From contig SLFE01000033.1 of NCBI GenBank assembly GCA_007124415.1, positions 1 through 15,170 on the forward strand: 15,170 bases of DNA, given 5' to 3'. A program made the position numbers and the translations under genes. The notes beneath the pieces were generated by a model. It saw only the letters and a list, made by a program, of their open reading frames with translations, was not told the DNA's origin and did no database searches. Every line of letters begins with the position of its first letter. Within the stretch, counting starts at the first letter, position 1. Below, piece after piece: positions 1 through 6,829 of this stretch. This DNA is from Waddliaceae bacterium. GTDB taxonomy: Bacteria; Chlamydiota; Chlamydiia; Chlamydiales; SLFE01.

Positions 1-309
1 CGCGTGGATGCACTTAAAAAAGCGTATGAGATAACGAAAAAAGAGCAGGGGCTGACCGAAGAAGACATACAAAAGACGATGAGGGAAAACCGCGACCGGC
101 TTTCGGAAAAGGACCAGCGGCTTCTCGATAAAATCGCAAAGATGAGAAGCGAGGCCAAACTCAAGCATGATATGGTCGAGAACGCGGTTGAGCAGGAGAG
201 GCGCAAGAAGGTCAAATCAGGACGCATGTTCAAAAAAGGCAAAAAAAGAAAGAGCAAAGCTCAAAAATCCCTTTCTATCAGCTTTCGCAAGGGCTGGAAG
301 AAACTTTGA
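1..309 (+). CDS. Small basic coiled-coil protein, unknown function (5' end probably outside window)
   Basis: The frame is open from base 1. A GTG at base 4 could be a start, but no upstream sequence is visible, so the gene probably begins before the window. The visible ~101 residues are extremely polar. The first ~65 look helical and rich in K, E and R with few aromatics, which suggests a coiled coil. The last ~35 residues are strongly basic, with runs such as RRKKVKSG and KKGKKRKSK, suggesting nucleic-acid or acidic-partner binding; that is inference only. There is no signal peptide or membrane segment. Its TGA shares one base with the ATG of the next gene, so the two are probably translationally coupled. 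I do not recognise the family. It looks like a real gene because of the coupling and its consistent composition. Confidence 0.6.
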   Translation, partial: RVDALKKAYEITKKEQGLTEEDIQKTMRENRDRLSEKDQRLLDKIAKMRSEAKLKHDMVENAVEQERRKKVKSGRMFKKGKKRKSKAQKSLSISFRKGWKKL

Positions 310-2087
310 TGGAAAATCAGCAGCAGTTCGAAAAAAATCTCAATTTTTTTGCGAGCGGAAACCCGCGGCACGCGATCCGCGCGGGGGAGGTCGATCCGGC
401 AGCTCCTATCGATTATGACGCGGAGAAATGGTTTCAAGGCCTGCCGCTCAACCACCAGGACGTTCTCTATATATTCGGTATAGACTCAGGCCAGGCCTAC
501 GAAGCGGCCAAAGAGTGGCTTGGAGGCAATCCTTGCCGGCATATTGTGTTTTTAGAAGACGATATACGGAGGATTCGCCGCTTTCTTGAGGAAAAAAACG
601 CTGAGGATCTTCTCCTCAATCCCCGCTCCCACATCTTCGCTTTTTCCGAAATTTCCGAAGAAGATCCCCTACTCGATCTTCTGGCTTGGAGTTTCACCCA
701 GCAGCAAATCTTTTTCGCTCCGCTGCCTCATTATCGGGACCGACGATCAGCTGAATGCCGCATGCTCGAGCAGCTTATACTTTACGAATCGGCCCATAAA
801 AATGAAATCATCGACGAGTATATGAAATACGGGGTCGTCTTCTATCGAAACTTTTACCACAATTTAATGCAGCTGCACAATTGCTACAGCGGCAACAAAT
901 TGTTTGGTCAATTTCAAAATGTTCCGGCCATTATATGCGGAGCCGGCCCTTCTTTGAAAAAAAATATTCATCTTCTTAAAGATCTTAAGGAAAGAGCTTT
1001 GATTCTGGCAGGAGGATCGTCGCTGAATGCGCTTTGTAAAGAGGGCATCCTGCCCCACTTTGGGGCGGGGATCGATCCCAATCCCACCCAGTATTACCGG
1101 TTTATGGGCCATTCGGTTAAAAATATCCCTTTTTTCTTTCGGCCGAGGATGAATTATAAGGCATTTCGATCGTTGACCGGCCCCCGCCTCTATATCAACG
1201 GCGCGGGAGGGTACGATACCGCCGAGTGGTTTGAAAGAGAGCTGGGCATCGAGGGCAGCATACCAGACGAAGGACACAATGTCGTCAATTTTTGTACCGC
1301 TATTGCAAGCGAGCTTGGCTGCAGTCCGATCATTTTTGTAGGGATGGATCTGGCTTATTCCGATCTCAAATCCTATGCGGAAGGGGTGGTCGATGATCCA
1401 AGCGTCACCGAAGAGCAGCTCACTCAAACAGGGCTCTTTGAAACTTCGGCCGTCGTCCGCAAGGATATTTACGGCGACAAGGTTTATACGATGTGGAAGT
1501 GGATTGCAGAATCGGTCTGGCTGTCGGATTTTGCGGAAAAATACCCGGACTTGACGATCATCAATGCCACCGAAGGGGGGATTGGGTTTGAAGGGATTCC
1601 CAATGAGCCCCTGACGGATGTAATTAAAAAGCATTTGCAGAAAGAATATCCTTTCGATAGTGATATTCCCTCGAAAATCGAGCAGGCCGCCATGCCGCAT
1701 GTCAGCTGTGAAAGAGTTTTAGCCTCTGTCCACAAGCTCAGGAAAAGCCTGGAGCGATGCGTTGAAGCATTCGATGTCTTGATCGAAGAAGGCAATCGCA
1801 TTCAAAAGCTAGTGGAGGTGGGAGATATTCCCGAAACGATGCAGACCGGCCTGCAGGCGCTGACTGAAACAGAGCTTGCCGAAGAGCCTGCGTATGAGGC
1901 CGTCCTGGAGATTTTCAATACCATGTTCTCCCACATAAAGCAGCGGGATTATCAAAGCGCTAAACTTGAAAGGGACGAACGGAAAAGGAAAATCAAGCAT
2001 CTGGAGCTTACGGACGAAAAGTATCTTTTCTTAAGACAAGTTGCCGAGGCCAATCTGATCCTTATTCGCGAGGCTCTTAATTCGTGA
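309..2087 (+). CDS. DUF115 / Maf-like (MptE-like fold) putative glycosyltransferase
   Basis: This 592-aa protein carries the hallmark motifs of the DUF115 (6-hydroxymethylpterin pyrophosphokinase MptE-like, or Maf 'motility associated factor') family. They are PAIICGAGPSL at 206-216, GAGIDPNP at 252-259, FVGMDLAYSD at 343-352 and NATEGG at 419-424. Known Maf proteins of this family transfer nonulosonic sugars (pseudaminic or legionaminic acid) to flagellin. Residues ~1-200 are an N-terminal region that I cannot assign. Residues ~450-592 are helical and charged. No signal peptide or membrane helix is visible, so the protein is probably cytoplasmic. I chose the ATG at 309 over the TTG at 306 because it overlaps the upstream stop by one base and has GGAAG (296-300) 8 nt upstream. 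It ends 1 bp from the convergent ctcC stop. The family call is confident; the acceptor is unknown, and no flagellar gene is in view. Confidence 0.85.
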   Translation: MENQQQFEKNLNFFASGNPRHAIRAGEVDPAAPIDYDAEKWFQGLPLNHQDVLYIFGIDSGQAYEAAKEWLGGNPCRHIVFLEDDIRRIRRFLEEKNAEDLLLNPRSHIFAFSEISEEDPLLDLLAWSFTQQQIFFAPLPHYRDRRSAECRMLEQLILYESAHKNEIIDEYMKYGVVFYRNFYHNLMQLHNCYSGNKLFGQFQNVPAIICGAGPSLKKNIHLLKDLKERALILAGGSSLNALCKEGILPHFGAGIDPNPTQYYRFMGHSVKNIPFFFRPRMNYKAFRSLTGPRLYINGAGGYDTAEWFERELGIEGSIPDEGHNVVNFCTAIASELGCSPIIFVGMDLAYSDLKSYAEGVVDDPSVTEEQLTQTGLFETSAVVRKDIYGDKVYTMWKWIAESVWLSDFAEKYPDLTIINATEGGIGFEGIPNEPLTDVIKKHLQKEYPFDSDIPSKIEQAAMPHVSCERVLASVHKLRKSLERCVEAFDVLIEEGNRIQKLVEVGDIPETMQTGLQALTETELAEEPAYEAVLEIFNTMFSHIKQRDYQSAKLERDERKRKIKHLELTDEKYLFLRQVAEANLILIREALNS

Positions 2088-2088
2088 G

Positions 2089-3444
2089 TCATTCCAGCTC
2101 GTACTCTCGAATCTTGTCGTGGAGGAGGTCTTCGGGGATGCCGAGGGTCTTGGCTGCCTTTTTCGGATTTCTGTCGCTGGAGTGCAGCGTCTCGATAATC
2201 AGCTGTTTTTCAAGTTCTTTGAGTGTCATTCCTCTCAAGAGCTGCTTATCTTTTCTGGAAGGGGAGGGCATTTTGTCGGCGGAAATATAAATATCTTCGA
2301 CTCCGATTTTGAGGTTGTCGGATTTCATGGTGACGATGGCCCGCTCGATCACGTTCTGCAGTTCCCTGACATTGCCGAACCAGGGGTAGTCCATAAGGAG
2401 TTTTTTGGCCTCGGCAGTCAGCTCTTTGATTCTTCTGTTGTTTTCCTGGCAAAGCTGCATCACAAAATATTCGCTCAACGGGATGATATCTTCCTTCCTT
2501 TCCCTGAGAGGGGGGATATAGACGGGGATGACGTTGAGGCGGTAAAAGAGATCCTCCCTCATATACTTGTTTTCGATCAGTTCGTGAATATCCCTGTTGG
2601 ATGTGGAGATCATTCTGACGTCGACTTTGATCGGATTGGTCCCTCCGATTCTTTCAAACTCTCTTTCCTGGGTGACCCTCAGAAGCTTGGCCTGCAAAGA
2701 GTGTGGAATCTCAGAAATTTCATCAAGAAGGAGCGAGCCGTGGTTTGCCAGTTCAAATCTGCCGAGCCTTTTGGCGCTGGCTCCGGTGAAAGCGCCCTTT
2801 TCGTGACCGAAAAATTCCGATTCGATAAGCGTTTCGGGTATGGCCGCGCAATTGACTTTGATAAAGGGTTTGTTCGAGCGGTGCGAGAGGTTGTGAATCG
2901 CATGGGCGATCACCTCTTTGCCTGTTCCCGACTCGCCATGGATAAATACGCTGGCATTGCTTGCCGCCACTCGTTTGACGACCGCCAGGATTTCCTGCAT
3001 GGCCGGGCTTTCTCCGACGATTTGCGATGGGACATTATTCGTCTTTTCCTTTAAATAGTCATTTTCTTCTACCAGTGAATAATGTTCGTTAGCTTTTCCG
3101 AGGATCGCCTCGACAGTATCGGCTGCGAATGGCTTTAAAAGGTAGTTGTAGGCTCCCAGGCGCATCGCCTGTACCGCGTTTTCGATGCTTCCGTAAGCGG
3201 TAATGACTACTATGATTGTTTTTGGAGATATTTGCTTTGCTTTCTTTAGAAGGTCGAGTCCGGACATTTTGGGCATTTTCATATCGGTGAACACAAGATC
3301 AATTGTCTGGTCCCGGATGATCTCGAGCCCTTCCTGCCCGTTTGACGCTTCAAATGTTTTGTATCCCAGACGCTGAAGGGTTTCAATTAAAAACTTTCGA
3401 ATTAGTTCATCGTCGTCAACGATGAGTATATTTTCAATTTTCAT
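2089..3444 (-). CDS. ctcC: Sigma-54-dependent NtrC-family response regulator (CtcC/AtoC-like)
   Basis: The 451-aa protein has three domains in order. The receiver spans 1-~120, with the acidic triad D10-D12, phospho-acceptor D54 in FTDMKMP, T82 and K104. The AAA+ sigma-54 interaction domain spans ~140-375, with Walker A GESGTGKE at 170-177, the sigma-54 contact loop GAFTGA at 217-222, Walker B LLLDE at 238-242 and an R-finger region around YRLNVIPVYIPPLRER. The C-terminal Fis-type helix-turn-helix spans ~405-451. Phosphorylated, such proteins hydrolyse ATP to open sigma-54 promoters. The frame is open further upstream, but MKIENILIVDDDE is the natural receiver start, and this ATG lies inside the kinase's 3' end (11-bp overlap, translational coupling). 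The HTH scaffold (AAKTLGI..L..K..EYEL) is kept, but its recognition helix is acidic, so DNA binding may be weak. The symbol follows chlamydial usage; atoC is a synonym. Confidence 0.92.
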   Translation of the reverse strand: MKIENILIVDDDELIRKFLIETLQRLGYKTFEASNGQEGLEIIRDQTIDLVFTDMKMPKMSGLDLLKKAKQISPKTIIVVITAYGSIENAVQAMRLGAYNYLLKPFAADTVEAILGKANEHYSLVEENDYLKEKTNNVPSQIVGESPAMQEILAVVKRVAASNASVFIHGESGTGKEVIAHAIHNLSHRSNKPFIKVNCAAIPETLIESEFFGHEKGAFTGASAKRLGRFELANHGSLLLDEISEIPHSLQAKLLRVTQEREFERIGGTNPIKVDVRMISTSNRDIHELIENKYMREDLFYRLNVIPVYIPPLRERKEDIIPLSEYFVMQLCQENNRRIKELTAEAKKLLMDYPWFGNVRELQNVIERAIVTMKSDNLKIGVEDIYISADKMPSPSRKDKQLLRGMTLKELEKQLIIETLHSSDRNPKKAAKTLGIPEDLLHDKIREYELE

Positions 3445-4534
3445 GCAGCCTCGGTATGGTAAGAATAAATTTAGCTCCTTTTCCCTCTTCGGAGGATATG
3501 TCAATTTTTCCGTTATGGGCGTCGATAACTTTTTTCGCTTCCGCAAGTCCGAAGCCGCCGGCGCCGGCTTTGGTGGAAAAGTAGGGGCGAAAGATTTTTT
3601 TTAGATTTTTTTCTTCAATCCCGCATCCTGTATCCTCTATCACTATCCTGATGTTGATATCAGTTTCTGTCAATGAGATAGTAATAGAGCCTTGTTCTTC
3701 AATGGCTTGAGCTGAATTTAAGATAACATTTGCAAGAGCTTGGCTCAGGTGCTTCGAATCCACTGAGGCTGTGACGCTCCCGCGGGGGGCATTGAAAGAT
3801 ATTTTCGCTTTATCCTTTACGGAATCATCGGCTTGCACATTTTTCACAAGATCTTTGATGAGGGCTTTAATATCCGTTTCCTGAAGATCAAGGGGCTGAG
3901 GGCGTGAGTACTCGAGAATTTGGCCTAGAGTGCGGTTCAGCTCATCTACGCCCTGGATGATATTTTGAATCATGCGGAGTTTTTGCGGATCGTCCTTAAG
4001 GTCGTTTTGCAGCAATGAAGCGAATCCTTTTATTCCTCCCAGGGGGTTGCGGATCTCATGGCCGATCGTCGATGAGAGCTCTCCTAGATCCAGCAGGCTG
4101 CGCTTCCTTTCGGCAATTCGCTCTATTTGCCGATTGCGCGTGATATCTCTGATCAAGACGATCACCCCTTCGGGTTCGGTTTTCCCTTCGGCGTAAATCA
4201 CCTTGGGGTCAACTTCCAAAATTCTTTCTTGAGGCGCTCCGTTTTGAGCGGCGGCGACGACATCTTTTGGCGACGGGATTGCTTTCCCTTCGATCGCATC
4301 TGCAAAAGTGAACCCGAGATCAAGGTTTTGAAACACCTCGTCGAATTGCATGTTGAGCGCATCGCCGATCTTTTTGTTCAGCATCTTTTCCGCGGCAGCA
4401 TTGAACAGCAGGATTTTTCCCGCTTGGTCAATAAAGAGAAGGCCTTGGGGCATGTGGTTGAATACGAAATAGAGCCGATCGTTCGGCCTCTCTTCCGTTA
4501 TTTTACTGAAACTCTTGATTTTAGGGTCGTTCAT
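3434..4534 (-). CDS. ctcB: Soluble PAS-domain sensor histidine kinase (CtcB/AtoS-like)
   Basis: This 366-aa kinase has no transmembrane segment, so it probably senses a cytoplasmic signal. Residues ~20-135 form a PAS domain (LLFIDQAGKILLFNAAAEKML, ending GVIVLIRDITR). The dimerisation/phospho-acceptor domain has H159 in GHEIRNPLGG. The HATPase_c domain has the N box NVILNSAQAI at 269-278, G1 DTGCGI at 301-306, the F box FRPYFSTK at 315-322 and G2 GAGGFGLA at 324-331. It would autophosphorylate on H159 and pass phosphate to D54 of the overlapping regulator. The two genes form an operon, kinase first. The ATG at 4532-4534 is preceded by no clear Shine-Dalgarno sequence; the nearest purine run, AAGGAA, is over 20 nt away. 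The gene diverges from rpsD across 134 bp. It matches the chlamydial CtcB layout as I know it. Confidence 0.92.
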   Translation of the reverse strand: MNDPKIKSFSKITEERPNDRLYFVFNHMPQGLLFIDQAGKILLFNAAAEKMLNKKIGDALNMQFDEVFQNLDLGFTFADAIEGKAIPSPKDVVAAAQNGAPQERILEVDPKVIYAEGKTEPEGVIVLIRDITRNRQIERIAERKRSLLDLGELSSTIGHEIRNPLGGIKGFASLLQNDLKDDPQKLRMIQNIIQGVDELNRTLGQILEYSRPQPLDLQETDIKALIKDLVKNVQADDSVKDKAKISFNAPRGSVTASVDSKHLSQALANVILNSAQAIEEQGSITISLTETDINIRIVIEDTGCGIEEKNLKKIFRPYFSTKAGAGGFGLAEAKKVIDAHNGKIDISSEEGKGAKFILTIPRLHEN

Positions 4535-4603
4535 AAGGGTATCAACTTAAATATTTCCTTACTCTTTATTGTGTGCTTTTCGGTGTTTTTTAAACAAGCA
4601 AGG

Positions 4604-4633
4604 TTGCAAAAAATAGGAGATATGTGAAATAAT
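4604..4633 (+). promoter_or_regulatory. Candidate sigma-70-type promoter of rpsD
   Basis: A TTGCAA -35 (4604-4609) and an AATAAT -10 (4628-4633, five of six consensus bases) are separated by 18 bp. Transcription would start near 4640, giving a leader of about 29 nt that contains the rpsD Shine-Dalgarno AGGAG at 4659-4663. It lies in the divergent gap between ctcB and rpsD. No mapped start supports it; the call rests on consensus match and position. Confidence 0.4.
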
Positions 4634-4668
4634 TTCATCTTACAGACTTAAAATTGACAGGAGAAGTA

Positions 4669-5289
4669 ATGAGTCGTTTTACAGGAGCTAAAAATCGCGT
4701 CGCCCGCCGTTTCGGAGTCAATATCTTCGGACGCAAGCGCAACCCACTGATTCACAAGCCCAATCCGCCGGGGATGCACGGCGCCAGACGTCGCAAAAAG
4801 TCTGATTTCGGACTGCAGCTTGATGAAAAGCAAAAGCTTAAGGCCGTTTATGGCATGCTGACCGAAAAGCAGCTCGTTCGTTACTACAAAGAGGCGGAGC
4901 AAAAAGCCGGAACGACAGCCCACAATCTGATCGAGCTTCTCGAATGCCGTTTGGACTCGGTTGTCTATAAGCTCGGCTTTGCAACGACCATTTTCGGCGC
5001 CCATCAGCTCATTTCCCATGGGCATGTCCAAGTGAACGGAAAAAAAGTCGATATCCGCTCATTTCAGGTAAAGCCGGGAATGAAGGTGTCGATTAAGGAA
5101 AAGTCGCAAAAAATGAAAAGCGTCAACGAAAGCCTGGATAATCCTCAGAGAGAAGTCCCTGAGTATCTGTCGCTTGAACGCGAAAAGTTCGCCGGAACCC
5201 TTTTGGCCGTTCCCATGTTCGAACAGATATCCTTTCCTCTTGAGATCAACCTTCCGGAGATCTGCGACTTCCTAGCCCACACCACTTAA
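4669..5289 (+). CDS. rpsD: 30S ribosomal protein S4
   Basis: The 206-aa protein has the normal length and sequence of bacterial S4, a primary 16S rRNA-binding protein that nucleates assembly of the 30S body. The N terminus MSRFTGAKNRVARRFGVN is typical. The basic segment around PNPPGMHGARRRKKSDFG (32-49) is the usual S4 signature. The S4 RNA-binding domain runs from about 93 to 155 (CRLDSVVYKLGFA, then HGHVQVNGKKVDIRS). No N-terminal zinc-binding cysteine set is present, so this is the Cys-less type. The ATG at 4669 is chosen over an in-frame TTG at 4654 because AGGAG sits 5 nt upstream of it and S4 begins MSR. The gene is monocistronic, away from the usual rpsM-rpsK-rpsD-rpoA cluster, as I recall for Chlamydia, and is followed by a strong terminator. 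Confidence 0.98.
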   Translation: MSRFTGAKNRVARRFGVNIFGRKRNPLIHKPNPPGMHGARRRKKSDFGLQLDEKQKLKAVYGMLTEKQLVRYYKEAEQKAGTTAHNLIELLECRLDSVVYKLGFATTIFGAHQLISHGHVQVNGKKVDIRSFQVKPGMKVSIKEKSQKMKSVNESLDNPQREVPEYLSLEREKFAGTLLAVPMFEQISFPLEINLPEICDFLAHTT

Positions 5290-5300
5290 ATTTTGATTCG

Positions 5301-5330
5301 GGAAGCAGTTTTTATACTGCTTCCTTTTTT
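5301..5330 (+). terminator. Rho-independent terminator of rpsD
   Basis: A perfect 9-bp stem, GGAAGCAGT (5301-5309) with ACTGCTTCC (5316-5324), encloses a 6-nt loop and is followed directly by six T (5325-5330). It starts 11 bp after the rpsD stop. On the opposite strand the stem is not followed by a T tract, so it acts for rpsD only. Confidence 0.93.
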
Positions 5331-5331
5331 C

Positions 5332-5496
5332 AACCCCTGATTGTGACCCTAACCCGCGGTAATAACATCTCTAGAAAATAATCATCTTTTCCATCTTCTT
5401 CGTCAGCCATGTCTAAAGACATGTCTTCCTCTGAAGCTGAAAAATCTAATCATTTTCTAGAGCGTTTCACCGCGGGTTAGGGCACAATCAGGGGTT
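5332..5496. repeat. 165-bp imperfect palindrome (long inverted repeat)
   Basis: Three outer blocks pair perfectly: 5332-5345 with 5483-5496 (14 bp, AACCCCTGATTGTG), 5347-5360 with 5469-5482 (14 bp, CCCTAACCCGCGGT) and 5369-5379 with 5452-5462 (11 bp, CTCTAGAAAAT). One bulged A (5346) and an 8/6-nt internal loop separate them. The inner 35-nt half-arms still match at about 60% and close on a central CATGTCT-AA-AGACATG (5408-5423). The whole stretch is therefore symmetrical about 5415.5. It has no open reading frame of note. It fills the gap between the rpsD terminator and murJ, and its right edge touches the murJ stop. It could be a MITE-like or REP-like element, a cruciform, or a large 3' hairpin on the murJ transcript. 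No T tract follows it on the murJ strand. Confidence 0.93.
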
Positions 5497-6806
5497 CAAG
5501 CCTGAACTAAAACAGGCGATTTAGTTAATCGATACATCAGATAGCCGAAATTGAAAAAGGCGCTTAGGCTCGTCGAAAGGGCCACGCTTGCCGGTCCCCA
5601 ACCCAAAACCAAAACAAAAATTGAGTTCAACGCCAGATTGCTCAGCATGGAGAGCACCGACCCTTGCATGGGGATTCGGTAGTTTTTTTGCGCATAAAAT
5701 GCTGGGGCCGCGATGAGGATAAGAGTCATTGGCAGCAGGCCCGCAGCGTATCCCCAAAGGCAAAGGACTGTTTTCTCTGTTGCCGCTTGTCCAAAATCCC
5801 CATTGCCGTAGACAAGTTCGATAAGCTGACGCCCCAGAAAGAAAAGGGCCAAGGTGGCCGGCACCATCAGCAGGGCATTTTTTTTCATTGTGTCAAAGAG
5901 AATGCGGCGGTAGGCCGCGTAGTTGCCTTGCTCAAGAGATCGCGATAAAGGGGGGAGGGCGGCGCTTGAGAGGGCAATTCCAATGAGGGCGAGGGGAAGC
6001 TGTTGAAGACGTATGGCGTACCAGAGGAGCGCGGGCCCTTCGGGATCGGCAAAACGGGCGAAGAGGGGGTCGACGGCGCTGTTGATCTGGGTTGCGGCCA
6101 CGCCGATGAGCGAAAGGGTGAAGGGGGCGTAAAACGATGTGATCGTTTTGGGATTCAAGCGGATGGAAAGCTTAGAAAGATAAGGCTTTAGGGATTGAAC
6201 TGTCTGAGGGATGGTGGCGGCCCATTGGGCCAGGCAGGCGGCGTTGATCATAAGGGCCATCGCTGCAACGTTCCTAGTAGAGATGGCAGTGGCTATCCAG
6301 ACAAGGTTGAAGAGGACGGGAGCTGCGCTGGAGACAAAATAGTGCTTTTCGCATTGCAGGAGGGAAAGGTTGAGCCCGTAGAGGCAAATGAATAGAAGGC
6401 TCGGAAGCATCATTACTGTCAGGCGGATGACTTGGCGGTTTCCCTCGCTCAAGGCCAAAGAGGGGGCGGCAAACCACAGGGCTCCCATCGCCGCTATGAT
6501 CAGAATTGCCAGCATGGCAGCCAGGCTTAAGGCGAGGTTGCAGAAGAATTCGGCTCCTTTTTCCGGGTCTTTTTGCCTGATTTCTTCAAATTGGGGAACA
6601 AAAGCTGTTTGCAAGGCCCCTTCGCCGAAGATTCTTCTGGCCAGATGCGACAGGCGGAAAGCCAGCAGGAAGGCGGCGACTTCGGGGCTGACGCCGAATA
6701 CCGCGGCCATCGTCGCATCCCTTAAAAGTCCTGTGGATCTGCTCAGAAGGGTTCCGCTAAAAAATTTGCTTGCTGAACGAAAGATGGATTGAGTATTGTC
6801 GGCCAT
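5496..6806 (-). CDS. murJ: Lipid II flippase MurJ (MviN family), short at C terminus
   Basis: MurJ flips lipid II across the inner membrane for peptidoglycan assembly. This 436-aa polytopic protein carries the family signature: R23 and R29 in SRSTGLLRDATMAAVFG, R57/R58 in LARRIFGEGALQTAFVP, and R266 in YAIRLQQLPLALIGIALSS. These correspond to the central-cavity arginines R18, R24, R52/R53 and R270 of E. coli. The position matching E. coli Asp39 appears to be Ala44, with a glutamate at 42. Family members are usually ~510-540 aa with 14 helices. This one stops just after the twelfth (ALNSIFVLVLG, then ALSTSLSAFFNFGYLMYRL), so helices 13 and 14 are missing. Its TGA touches the palindrome at 5332-5496. 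The ATG has no obvious Shine-Dalgarno. It diverges from the BTB gene across 23 bp. The family is sure; full activity is not. Confidence 0.93.
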   Translation of the reverse strand: MADNTQSIFRSASKFFSGTLLSRSTGLLRDATMAAVFGVSPEVAAFLLAFRLSHLARRIFGEGALQTAFVPQFEEIRQKDPEKGAEFFCNLALSLAAMLAILIIAAMGALWFAAPSLALSEGNRQVIRLTVMMLPSLLFICLYGLNLSLLQCEKHYFVSSAAPVLFNLVWIATAISTRNVAAMALMINAACLAQWAATIPQTVQSLKPYLSKLSIRLNPKTITSFYAPFTLSLIGVAATQINSAVDPLFARFADPEGPALLWYAIRLQQLPLALIGIALSSAALPPLSRSLEQGNYAAYRRILFDTMKKNALLMVPATLALFFLGRQLIELVYGNGDFGQAATEKTVLCLWGYAAGLLPMTLILIAAPAFYAQKNYRIPMQGSVLSMLSNLALNSIFVLVLGWGPASVALSTSLSAFFNFGYLMYRLTKSPVLVQA

Positions 6807-6829
6807 TTGGATATAGGGTAGCCGATTTT

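Noticed and set aside
864..1700. 278-codon open frame on the minus strand inside the DUF115 gene
   Set aside because: It lies wholly antisense to a gene with clear family motifs, and its translation has no recognisable domain; it is a shadow of the plus-strand codon bias.
2119..3054. 311-codon plus-strand open frame opposite ctcC
   Set aside because: Antisense to the conserved receiver and AAA+ domains; composition is that of a reverse-complement shadow.
4127..4627. 166-codon plus-strand open frame opposite the kinase, ending near the rpsD promoter
   Set aside because: Antisense to the PAS and kinase coding sequence, with no convincing start site and no recognisable protein pattern.
4654..4659. 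TTGACA hexamer just upstream of rpsD
   Set aside because: A perfect -35 by sequence, but only 9 bp from the start codon, so a -10 would fall inside the gene; the AATAAT at 4628-4633 is better placed.
5332..5496. Palindrome read as a murJ intrinsic terminator
   Set aside because: On the murJ strand the stem is not followed by a T tract, and it is far longer than intrinsic terminators.
5488..5505. GGTTCAAG with flanking TCAGG/CCTGA, resembling a tRNA T-arm
   Set aside because: The stem leaves an 8-nt loop and no acceptor, anticodon or D stem can be built around it; it belongs to the palindrome edge and the last murJ codons.
6770..6829. 60-bp in-frame extension of the BTB gene from a TTG into murJ
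   Set aside because: The extension overlaps the murJ start on the other strand and lacks a ribosome-binding site; the ATG at 6830 is simpler.
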